From contig KV748189.1 in NCBI GenBank assembly GCA_001692895.1, positions 2,798,432-2,862,431 of the forward strand: a stretch of DNA of 64,000 nt, read 5' to 3'. Within the stretch, counting starts at the first letter, position 1. Each line of letters starts with the position of its first letter. This stretch comes from Cenococcum geophilum 1.58 (taxonomy: Eukaryota > Ascomycota > Dothideomycetes > Gloniales > Gloniaceae). The notes below the pieces were generated by a model, which was not told the origin of the DNA, made no database searches, and was given only the letters and a program-made list of their open reading frames with translations. The position numbers and the translations under genes were made by a program. Below, one piece after another: positions 26,101-35,300 of the stretch.

Positions 26101-28414
26101 GGAATAATATAGAAAGTAATATATCCTAATAGGGTTTGGACCTTAATTATGCTAAGAGAGATTATAGTACCCTTACTAAAGCGAATTATATATTGGCCTG
26201 CCGTTAATTAGTTAATCTAAATAGAACTATTAAGCTGCTAAAGAGCTTAGACTTAAGGTTCTCCTACTATAGATACTCCTACGGCTCTAGTATCTGGTAT
26301 AATACCATAAAAGACGTTCGCCGAGTATTTATTATTAAAGGAGAACGCGGAACTTTCCTTTAGCTTATTAAAGATATTTAACCTTATAATAGAATGGAGC
26401 GTAGATTAGTCATTAAAGACAGTAACGGTTTGTGTGCTATTTACCTTACTATACTTAGTAAAGTATTAGTTAGAAGAGTAGTTTTTAATTTCTATATCTA
26501 TAAGGAGCTGTTCAGCCTTATTAATCTTACCCTTAAGATCTTCTTCGCCTTTATATTAAACCAGGAAGCTTTGGAAGTAGGCTATAGTAACTTCTTAATT
26601 TTTAACGTTTCGTGCGCTCTAGCGAAACTTATTATATACCTCCTTTTATTTATTAAGGGGGTGTCTAGTTAACTAGTAATTTGGCTTCTTATAAACGTAG
26701 CATTTCTTTTGCCAATTATTATAAAATAAACCTCTACAAGGACCTCTATAATTACTTTATAGTTAATATTAATTATACCCTCTACTATATCCCCTACCAC
26801 AACCACTATATATTTAATTAGTCTAGTTATAATCGTGTTAGTTAGCCGGGTTAATTAAAGTAGGTTAGAGTTAGGCGTTAAATTGCTATACTTTTTAAGA
26901 GCGTAGGGCGGTGCTAATAGAGGATCTTAATTAAGTATATACTCCTTTATAAGTACTTATAGGGTTAAAGAGAGTAAGGTTATATTCTTTAACACCTTAG
27001 TATATACTAATAACTTAATCGCATAGGCTAAAGTCCTCTTAATATGATTCGGATAAACCACGCTAAATTATCTAGAGTTAATTAAAGAGCTTTTAAAGAC
27101 AATTGAGTTAAGAGGTACCTAGGTTTATAGCAATAATTCTTAGGAAGGTAGTCTCTCTTTACTCCGACATATACTACTGCTTATTCTCCTCTATTTTAAA
27201 GTGGCATCTTGTTTTATATATTATTTGGTTAAAATTATATCCTTTTTCTGCTAAACGATTATAGTAGAAGGTACTAGCTTGGCCCTTAAGTATAACTAAA
27301 TAAGTAATATAGTATTAATTGGGTTCTAGTTTAACCTTCTGGTAACAGTTATAGAAGATACGTAACTTTAAATTAAGGATATTATATAGTTCTCTACTAA
27401 ACTTCTTCTCCTGTTTTAAATAGAGCTTTATAAGCTTTATAAGTATTTTTAAGGTACCTCTAATTAGTGTTTAGCTATATTGCATTGTAGGCTATAATAG
27501 TGACGTAGATCTAGTCGGCGGAGTTTAAAGGTTATTAGACCGCGAAGTAAGGGGATCTTACGCTTATTAGGGGTTGTTAATTAAGGCTATAGGTTAAGCT
27601 GGTTAATATAGGGGAGTTAAAGATAGAGGTAGAGGCGATAGATGTGGAATGTTAGAACTTGTGCCTAAAGCAATAGAGTTAGAACGCGTCTCTAGTGGTA
27701 TATTACTTAGGTTCCATTATAATTTAAGCTTCTTTATAGTACGTAGTTAGTGCTTAATCTCTTATAGAGTCCATTTATGCTCTTCCTTTATATTAATAAC
27801 GTGTTCCTAAATATTATCCCTAATACTACCCCTATCTATAGGGACAAATACTCTATACTCCCAAAGGAAGTTACGGAAGTCCCGTATAATATCTTTATTT
27901 ATAGGAACCTATATTTCCTTTATCTATCTAATAAAGTCCTCCTTTATATAATACCATAGCGCGGTATTATCGTATTTGCTATCTTTATAGTATTCTATAT
28001 AGTGTACTAAGAATCTATTTAAGTCCTATTGCTTAGCGGTTATAAAGTTAGTTATGGCTCTGTCCTATGTCTTTGGGTTAATATCTTTCTTATACTTCTT
28101 TGGATAGGTTAACGCCATGGTAGGTAAAATCGACGAGGTGTTATACGTCAAAGGTAGGTAGGATTTTCGGTTTTATAGGATCTTGTAGGTTTGCTGTCTA
28201 AAGGTAGGCAATTTAAGATATTGTTTAACGCGTTTTAGACGTTAACTTAGGACCTTAGGTTTAGTGATACTTCTAACCTAAAGTACTTAACTAAATCTTT
28301 GTAAACGTGATTGTTCTGCGTAATAGACGCAACTTGGTATCTCCTAGTACTTAGTAACACTTTTATTACTAGTTTTCCGTAAGTCTAAGGTAGTATAGTA
28401 TTGCCGGGATCCAT
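23150..28414 (-). pseudogene. copia F polyprotein relic
   Basis: The probable start is the ATG at 28414 (MDPGN). The frame is broken by many stops. Domains seen on the minus strand are gag-side sequence to about 27000, then integrase with 'GKNFL' and 'SIGKVERYY' near 25400-25530, then a basic 'RGRGRPKGL' stretch near 24815. RVT_2 spans about 23900-24600; its double-Asp active site reads 'TDNIIILGD' near 24040-24080. RNase H lies at 23180-23480, with 'DLYSLYKYLVKL' and 'WINGQDNP.DA'-like motifs in which Gln is now a stop. Several residues match what is known of fungal copia Pol. The plus-strand ORFs at 26394 and 27777 are antisense shadows. Confidence 0.82.
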
Positions 28415-28510
28415 TCCATATAAGTGTATATAGCACCCCTATATAAGACTATCTCTTCTATTAATAACCTAGCTGCTCTATAGTTAACTGTGTATTTAAC
28501 CACTAATTAG

Positions 28511-28704
28511 TGTTAGAAATATAGGGTAAATTACTAATACTACTTGAGTAGATATAGTAATGGAATAGGTTCTTGTTCTAGATAGGGGAGGGTAAGGAAT
28601 TTAAGGTTCCTCACCACGCTAGTGCCGCGACGGCACGTGACGGCAAGTTGCCTCATGTGACGGTAATATGCCGTACGTAAGGGCAAATTGCCTCATTCCC
28701 GATA
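28511..28704 (-). repeat. 5' LTR of copia F
   Basis: 194 bp, identical in length to the 3' LTR. On the plus strand the last bases are GATA in place of GACA, a transition. CTTAC follows immediately as target duplication. Confidence 0.85.
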
Positions 28705-28709
28705 CTTAC

Positions 28710-28869
28710 TATAATTAATTAATTTAAATATTAACTACCCCTAACTATACCACAACTATACGCAATTAAAGCTCTATATCTCTAATATAGCCTATCTATA
28801 AGTAGTTATATAATAGCTTTATAGTGGCGCAGTAGAAGGGTAGTTAGATTTTTTATAACCATACGCGTC
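28710..28869. other. AT-rich stretch, nothing assigned
   Basis: Low-complexity AT-rich DNA between the copia F target duplication and the minisatellite. I see no coding signal. It may belong to the same relic as 22274-22706, since copia F inserted between them. Confidence 0.5.
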
Positions 28870-29260
28870 CTACTAAAGCTTTGTAAAAGCCCTGCACGAA
28901 GCTCTACTTAAAGCTCTACTTAGAGCTCTACTTAAAGCTCTACTTAAAGCTTTACTTAAAGCCCTATATAGAGCTCTAATGCTCTACTAACACGCAGCAC
29001 TAATATACTAGGAAGTTCTACAATCGGCCGTACGAACGCCTATACGACTAGTCGCTATATAATCGTCTCTACGAACGGCTCTATAAATGTTATACAATTA
29101 CCCGTACAAACGCCTATATAATCGATTAATTAAACGTCTATATAATTAATTTATTAAACGTTTATATAATTGCCTATATAATCGTCTATATAAACGTCTC
29201 TATAAATGTCTCTATAAATGTCTACACGAACGCCCACACGAACGCCTGCACGAATGCCTA
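28870..29260 (+). repeat. minisatellite-like tract: AGCTCTACTTAA units, then AACGYCTATATAATCGTC-like units
   Basis: The left part (28870-28995) is a tandem array of about 12-bp AGCTCTACTTAA/AAGCTCTACTTA units. After a linker (CACGCAGCACTAATATACTA), the right part (29010-29260) consists of degenerate 10- to 12-bp units of the CGAACGCCTATA/TAATCGTCTATA type. The same two arrays with the same linker occur inverted at 48876-49580, so this is a dispersed family. Confidence 0.8.
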
Positions 29261-29611
29261 TATCCCTTCGACCGTTGAGTTATATCCAACGTTATCGATA
29301 AGATTTTAGCCAATGAAGAACCCTAAATTGACGAACTTTTGGTATTATATATACGGACCCATTATCTTATAGAATCCTACTATCTAAACATATTTAAAAA
29401 CTACAAATTTTTCTTATTAATATATATTTTAGTTATCTAGTAATAGTATCTAATTAAGTAAAGCCTCTCTATTGCGAAAAACCTTAGTACTAATTATAAA
29501 TAAACCTATCTAATCCTTAGGAGTTAGATAGAACTAAAGGTCTATAAGCCTTTTTTAACTAGGAGTATATAGTAGGATTTATCTTTATAGTGCTAAGGTA
29601 GTTATAAGCAT
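29261..29611. other. unassigned AT-rich DNA
   Basis: About 350 bp with no open frame and no repeat I can match elsewhere in the window. A plus-strand translation at about 29480-29610 has a weakly protein-like run between stops, but I cannot name it. Confidence 0.4.
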
Positions 29612-30043
29612 TGTTACAGACCTTATATCGGCAGTAGTAGCACTACTGAGGAGAGATATAAACGGGTTGGTTAAGACAGTATGGGAGGCGCTGGGACCGA
29701 TCGAGCCATAGGACGAGGGATAGCCAAGTCACGTGGTTAGTTACGTTACAAGTTCGGAACGTAGGTTATCTCATAAATCAGACCCCCGGGGAGAAATTGC
29801 GCTACGACGTGAAAGGACTAGCGCTACGCTTGTAGACCTTACCCTAGTCCTATGGACTCCTAGGCCAATCAGATCGCATCGAGAGGAATTTCTCCCTAAG
29901 GGTCTGAGAGCTTATGGGCGCCCTTTGTATAAGAACCTAATGTTTTTTGTTAGGCGATAACTCTTCCACTATAACACGTATCTTAACCCTTTTAATATGC
30001 GGAACGTTGGTCCCCTAACGCAAATTTTGACCCGAGTGTAATA
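29612..30043 (+). repeat. probable solo LTR, gypsy-related, 432 bp
   Basis: It starts TGTTACAGACC and ends TGTAATA, consistent with TGTAACA after one transition. Length and start resemble the 425-bp LTRs of gypsy A-C, and an internal stretch (about 29650-29750, including GTTGGTTAA and AGTCACGTG) aligns loosely with them. The rest is diverged and much GC-richer, so it is a separate family and less mutated. The flanks AGCAT and AGCCA match at only the first three bases, so the target duplication is not secure. The short ORF inside (29733-29960) is not credible as a gene. Confidence 0.55.
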
Positions 30044-30573
30044 AGCCAATTAGTTAACCTAAAGCTTTAATTTAGAGCTTTATTATATAAACTTTAATTA
30101 ATATATATAGAGATGAGGTTTTCTAGGGGGAGACCCCCTGGGACCCCCCTATATAGAGCTTTTACTTAATTTAGAAGTAGTAGTAAGATTAAGGCGCCTT
30201 AGTTACTGCTAGGTAAGGATCTATTATAGTAACTAAGGCGCCCTACTTAAGCCGGGCCTAAAGAATATATTGGTTATGAATATAGCATATATTTAGACTG
30301 CAGAGCTTTAATATAGAGCCCTCTACGTAGGATATAATATAGTAGATTATAATTTTAATTTAAAGCTTTATATACTAAATATTTTTAATACCTAATAACT
30401 ATTAACTATGTTATTGCCTACCTAGTTCGGACGTACGATAATATAATGGCTTAGTAATAATATAATAGCTTAGCGCCAAGTAATAGGAGGGAAGAGAGAG
30501 AGGGGAGGAGATTGGGGGTGGCTTGGCCACTGCAAGAAGGTTATAATATTAGTATGGTATTAAACTTTAAAAA
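30044..30573. other. unassigned region with a GC-rich patch and a 15-bp inverted repeat
   Basis: Mostly AT-rich. It contains AGGGGGAGACCCCCTGGGAC near 30127 and a purine-rich run near 30488-30525. GGCGCCTTAGTTACT at 30193-30207 is exactly complementary to AGTAACTAAGGCGCC at 30228-30242, giving a 15-bp stem with a 20-base loop. No coding signal. Confidence 0.5.
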
Positions 30574-30781
30574 TTATATCCTAGGAGCTTAATTAATAAC
30601 CCCTATATAAAACGTTAATAATATTTAATTATAGAGCTTTAAACCGGCAGATCTTTTAAAAATGCCTATTATAAGTAGCTCCAAGTATAAAATCTAGAAT
30701 ATTTAGTAGTAGTGTGAGTATGGGATAGGGTATATATTTATATTCCTAAATATTGTCACGTAACGCAATTTTTAGGTGACA
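30574..30781 (-). repeat. LTR-like sequence 2 (diverged partner of 32164-32383)
   Basis: On the minus strand it starts TGTCACC at 30781 and carries GTTACGTGAC. It then shares with 32164-32383 the blocks GATTTTATA, CTTATAATA, GATCTGCC and AGGGGTTATTAAT in the same order, ending near CTCCTAGGATATAA. The two copies have the same orientation 1.6 kb apart. The right copy of the duplicated region runs off the window before this feature would appear. Confidence 0.5.
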
Positions 30782-30787
30782 AAAACC

Positions 30788-31533
30788 AGCTATTAATATT
30801 ACTCGACTAATACCTACTAGAGGTTCCTCCGTCCTTCCTATCTTCTCTCTCGCCCGTCTCCTTATCCAATGCTATTTATATTGCTATATTAACTAATAGA
30901 TCCCTTAATAGGGACTAAGGAGTATTAGAGCACCTCTAGCTCTTATAAGGAAGAAGAAAAAAAAAGAGAAAGGTATAAAGGAGGGAGTATTTATAGACGG
31001 GAGGAGGCCTATAAGTATAGGAGATTAGGCAGCTATAATATAGCCATTAATGTTGCTTAACTGATACCTACTAGAGGCTCCTCTGTCCTTTCTATTTTCT
31101 TTCTTACCTATCTCCTTGTCTAATGCTATTTATATCGCCACGTTAACTAATAGGTCCCTTAGTAGGGACTAAGGAGGAGTATTAGAGCACTTCTAGCTCT
31201 TATAAGGAAGAAGAAAAGAAGAGAGGAAGGTATAAAGGAGGGAGTATTTATAAATAGGAGGAGGCCTATAAGTATAGGAGGTTAGGCAGCTATAATATAG
31301 CTATTAACGTTGCTTAACTAACACCTACTAGAGGCTCCTCCGTCCTTCCTATCTTTTCTTTTGCCTATCTCCTTGTCCGATACTATCTATATCGCTACGT
31401 TAACTAATAGGTCCCTTAGTAGGGACTAAGGAGGAGTATTAGAGCACCGCTAGCTTTTATAAGGAAGAAGAAAGGAAGAAAGGAAGGTGTAGAAGGAGTA
31501 TTTATAGACGGGAGGAGGCCCTACAAGTATGTG
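30788..31533 (+). repeat. three tandem repeats of about 255 bp
   Basis: Three head-to-tail units. The landmark ACCTACTAGAGG recurs near 30812, 31066 and 31323, giving periods of about 254 and 257 bp. Each unit holds a small hairpin built on CCTTAGTAGGGACTAAGG, then TATAAGGAAGAAGAAA and GGAGGAGGCC blocks. Units differ by transitions and by the length of an A/G run. The last unit is collinear with the reverse complement of 63798-64000. Confidence 0.88.
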
Positions 31534-31595
31534 ATTTGGTAAGTACTAATAGTATAAGATTTTCGTATAAGATGGGCTTAATTGCTTACTAAAAT
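31534..31595. repeat. 62-bp palindromic element (TIR ATTTGGTAAGTA)
   Basis: ATTTGGTAAGTA at the left end faces TTACTAAAAT at the right; in the other copy (63736-63797) both arms are better preserved as ATTTTGGTAAGTA and TACTTACCAAAT. Both copies are exactly 62 bp. It could be a tiny MITE or a structural hairpin of the surrounding element. Confidence 0.6.
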
Positions 31596-31599
31596 ATAG

Positions 31600-31643
31600 G
31601 GTGTCTTTATTACTGTAGTGGCTACTATAGTGGTAGAGACGCC
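31600..31643. repeat. 44-bp imperfect hairpin
   Basis: An imperfect palindrome centred near GTAGTGGCTACTATAG. Its inverted counterpart, with better pairing, is at 63688-63732. It lies just downstream of the gag relic in transcriptional sense. Confidence 0.55.
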
Positions 31644-31649
31644 TTAAAT

Positions 31650-32150
31650 ATTTAATGTAACTGACTACTGAGGCTATTGATAAGTGGAAGGTAGGCTACC
31701 GATGTAGTGCGAATAATGTAGTTATTAATATTGTTTATAGCCTGTTTTTGCTTCTAGTATACGCGTAGATTGTCCTTATATTTGGCGTAGAGCTAGTTAT
31801 AGGTAGTGAGCTAGTTTAGGTCTAGCTTTGCTATTAATGTAGCTGTGGGTAGTATATCCCTTAGTATAGGCCGACTTAGTAGTTCTAGCTTTAGAAGATT
31901 TAGAAGATCGTCTTTTTTCTTAAATAGGTCAATATACTACTATACCTTGTTAGTTTTAGCTGTGTCTTAGATAATAAAGAACCATTAAATCTAATTGGAT
32001 GGCTTATTAAGGATAAGGTTAATTTTTAATTCGGTAAAGGTCGTTATTTTTAGAATTTAATAGGTTAGGAAGGGTCTAGGTTAGGGTTTAGCTAGCGTCT
32101 TAGCAGAACCTTATTTAGACATTAATTTAATTCATTAGTTTAGATTACTA
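31650..32150 (-). pseudogene. copia-type gag relic (left copy)
   Basis: Translating the minus strand through stops gives the gag-like stretch seen more clearly in the right copy at 63250-63690: 'LGRPILRDILPT..'-type residues, then a 'YQKQKQAINDINNYI'-type block and 'YLPLI'. This pattern is known from the N-terminal gag of fungal copia elements (UBN2-like). It follows LTR1 on the minus strand as a gag should, but no pol follows; the sequence passes into the hairpins and 255-bp repeats. Confidence 0.6.
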
Positions 32151-32163
32151 AAATCCAAAATTT

Positions 32164-32383
32164 TGTTATAAGGAGCGCGATTAATAACCCCTATTAATAG
32201 CTCTAACTACGTCTAATTTTTAATTTATAAATTGGCAGATCTATAGGTAATAGTTATTATAAGCAGCTCTAGGTGCGGTATATATAAAATCTTAACTATA
32301 GGGTAGAGAAGTCGTGGCTGCTAATATGCGGTCCTAAGTAGTATATATTCTCAGAGGTTACGTAACTCCTTATATAAGCGACA
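32164..32383 (-). repeat. LTR-like sequence 1 (220 bp)
   Basis: On the minus strand it runs from TGTCGCTTATATAAGG (start at 32383) to TAACA (32164), 220 bp. The right-arm copy at 62948-63167 is also 220 bp. Directly before its start lies AAAGGGCGGAAA, which looks like a polypurine tract, and directly after its end begins the gag relic. It therefore has the neighbours of both a 3' and a 5' LTR. Confidence 0.6.
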
Positions 32384-35300
32384 TTTCCGCCCTTTAAAAA
32401 AAACTTAAAAAAATTCTAAAAATCGATTAACGCTATAGATAGTAGCAATATTAATCTAGTAAGACTGCTAATTCTCCCTATATACTATTATATGTATATC
32501 TAATAGCTTTAGAAGTAGTAAGAAGGTAGGACGGATAGGGGGGTTAAAATTTAGAAAATTGGATTTCGTGGTTAAGCTATTTAAAAATTAGGAAACTAAG
32601 ATAAATGCTATATTCTCTACTTACCTCCGAGCCAGTATATGATTTTCTATTTAGGAAAAGTCGTTTATAAGTAGTTGCTGCTACCTCCGTATAAAATCTT
32701 CTTATTATACCTCTTTGGTTTTACTTATAGATGACTAAAATTGTTTTATATTAAACCTACGTTCAAATATAAGCCCTAAAAGCTTCTTAACTCGTGAGAT
32801 TGCTATATAGGTTAGCCCGGCTATCTTATTTTTTTCCTTAATATCTAGAACCACCCGGTTAAGTATTAGGCCCTAGCTTTTATATACGGTAAGAGCAAAA
32901 GCTAGAGTAATTAGAAATTAACGCCGTAAGTAAGAGCCTCTTATACCCTCCTACTTATAAAGCATAGAAAATATAGGGATAACTTTCTTACTATCCTACC
33001 AAGTAAATAGGGCAGGTCCATTGTACCTATCTACTATAATTAGTAGTAACTAAGGCTGATCCTTTTTAATATCCACGTGTCCCTTTTATACGACATCTTT
33101 AACTATATTAGTAGTACCGTTTACTAAGCCTAGTTTAACCCAGATATTTTATATTAGTATTACTTTCGCGCTAATACATAGGGCTAGATTCTCTATAGTA
33201 TTGCACTAATTAGGAGTAACTTTCTGCGCACCTACACTAGTGTTAACTAACTTAATAACCACTACTGGCTGTAAAAGGTCGCGAAGCCGAATAGTGTTAT
33301 ACTTACTTATAGCAGCGCGCGTGCTATATAGCCGAATTACGTTATTAAAGCTCGCAACCTTATTAGTAAATAGGCCCTGCTTATACCTAGTTAAAAGAAG
33401 CTTCTAAGTTAAATCACTTATAGAATTACTACGTAGCTCTGTAAGGGCTGTCCTAAATATAGAGCTCTTAGCGTTATTACCGCCCTGCCGCATAACTTAA
33501 TCTAGGATAGCTATTCGGTTAATCGCCTTATAGGCTCCCTTTCTATAGCTAGCGAGCTCTAACGGCCTAGTAGGTAGATTGCTATATAAGGCCGCCTGAC
33601 CTATAGGGGGAAGCTGATGGAAATTGCCTACTAGTAAGATGTTTAAGCCTCTAAAGTAGTTGTTGTTATATATAGAGTAGATCTAACGGAGGCGGCGATT
33701 AATCTAGGCTAGATATACTTACCCGATTATAGATTTCTCGTTAAGGACGAGATAGTAAATATCCTTAAAAGCTTGCTATAGAGGCATAAGACTAGTAGTA
33801 GGCAATTTCTTAAACGGGCGATTTATTAGTAACTTTAATAGATCGTATATAGTTCTGCCGTTAATATTAAAGGCAGCTACCCTAGTAGGGGCCGCTTAAG
33901 CCAATGGCATTGGCTTGCTATTAGCCCTTACTATATTATAGAGCGTAGTAGAGAGGACAGTAATAAGATATAATTTACCGGTTCCTGCCTCTCTATTAAT
34001 ATTAATCCGCAGTAGGGGGGAGCCAAGGCCCGCTTAGATCTGCCTATAGTAATTAACTACGATATTATAGATATAACGCTGACCTAGTTATAAGGAGGAT
34101 AGAGTTACTGTTTGGGATAGGCGGCTCTATAGTAGAGGCTATAGCCATACTTCCTACTAATAAGTCCTCTTATTAAGCTGCGGGTACGTACCCTAATATA
34201 TACTCTAGTTGTAGTTATAATTAAGCTCCCTATTACTAAGCCTATTAAAATCCTTAATTTTAACTCTATTAGTATTTTAAATGTGGGTATATAGGGCCTT
34301 AAAGGACTAGTATAGCTCTAAGTCGTCTGCAAAACTGCTATTAAACTTATTAATATTATTAGTAGTTTCGCGGCCTTCCTCTAGTTTCCGATTGCAGAAG
34401 TAGTTAGGTGGGTATTAATAAGAGTTAATATAAGCCTAATAGGAAGCCATATAATTAGGGGCCCCGAATCTATTAGTATAAGTAGCTACTTCCTTATACT
34501 CCCTCTACGGGTAATAAAGAATAAGCTTTATATAGTAGAACTTAGGATACTACGGATGGGAACAATTGCTGTTATATTACAGAAAGTATAATATAACTTA
34601 AGGCCTTACTTTTAGCCGACGCTTATAAGTAGAGTAATTAAAATAGAGTAGAAAATTAAGGAAAGTAACGTCCTTTACCCTATCTAGGCGGCGCTTATAT
34701 TTCTTATAGTTAGATAGTCCGCACCCTCTTAGTTGCCTATTATTAAGCTTATACGTAGCGCTTTAATCGTCCTTTTAGTGGTAGTTTAAAGTTACTATAT
34801 TCCTAGAGCCTTCGCAAAGGGGAATGTTAAGAAGTAAATAGTATACCTCCTACGCTAACTAATTGCGTTTAGTAATAAGCTTATTTATAAACCTAGCTAC
34901 AACTAAACTAAAGGTATAAAGGCTATTAGCGTGTAGCTATACTAATTAGAGTAACTCCTAGTAGGAAGTTAACTTCTTCTCTTTCTTGCTGCAATATTTG
35001 CCTATATAGTTAACTATTACTAATATGCTTATAGCAGGTGATATATTAATATTCGCCATCTACGCTAATATTATAGCTGCATTGTAACTATTAAGAAGCT
35101 TATTATTACGCTACGGACAGAACGTCTAGTGATATGGATTTTAATCCTTTAATATAGCAGCCTTATTGCGGAGAGAGCGTAGAAAATAAAAGCGGCACTT
35201 CTTTGCTCTAGTGGAGCCTTTCTTTAATCTTAAGCAGTAAGATTTAGTGTAATTGCGGTGCCGTTGAAATCGATTAAGGTAGGTAGTAAGAAGCTTACTA

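Larger units (their letters stand above)
22707..28704 (-). mobile_element. Ty1/copia-type retrotransposon F, full length
   Basis: 5998 bp. Two 194-bp LTRs lie at 22707-22900 and 28511-28704, reading TGTTAGAAATATAGGG to TTCCCGACA on the plus strand; the right copy ends GATA. The target duplication CTTAC is perfect at 22702-22706 and 28705-28709. The coding strand is minus: gag start near 28414, then integrase, RVT_2 reverse transcriptase and RNase H ending near 23150. This order (integrase before RT) defines copia. It is the intact-structure reference for the interrupted copia at 1-22273. Confidence 0.93.

Noticed and set aside
26394-26672. 92-codon plus-strand ORF
   Set aside because: Antisense to the copia F gag/pol frame, which runs on the minus strand; a shadow frame.
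28870-28995. CRISPR-like regularly spaced repeats
   Set aside because: Units of about 12 bp are directly adjacent without unique spacers, and the genome is eukaryotic; it is a minisatellite.
29733-29960. 75-codon plus-strand ORF
   Set aside because: It lies wholly inside the probable solo LTR, is compositionally biased and has no family pattern.
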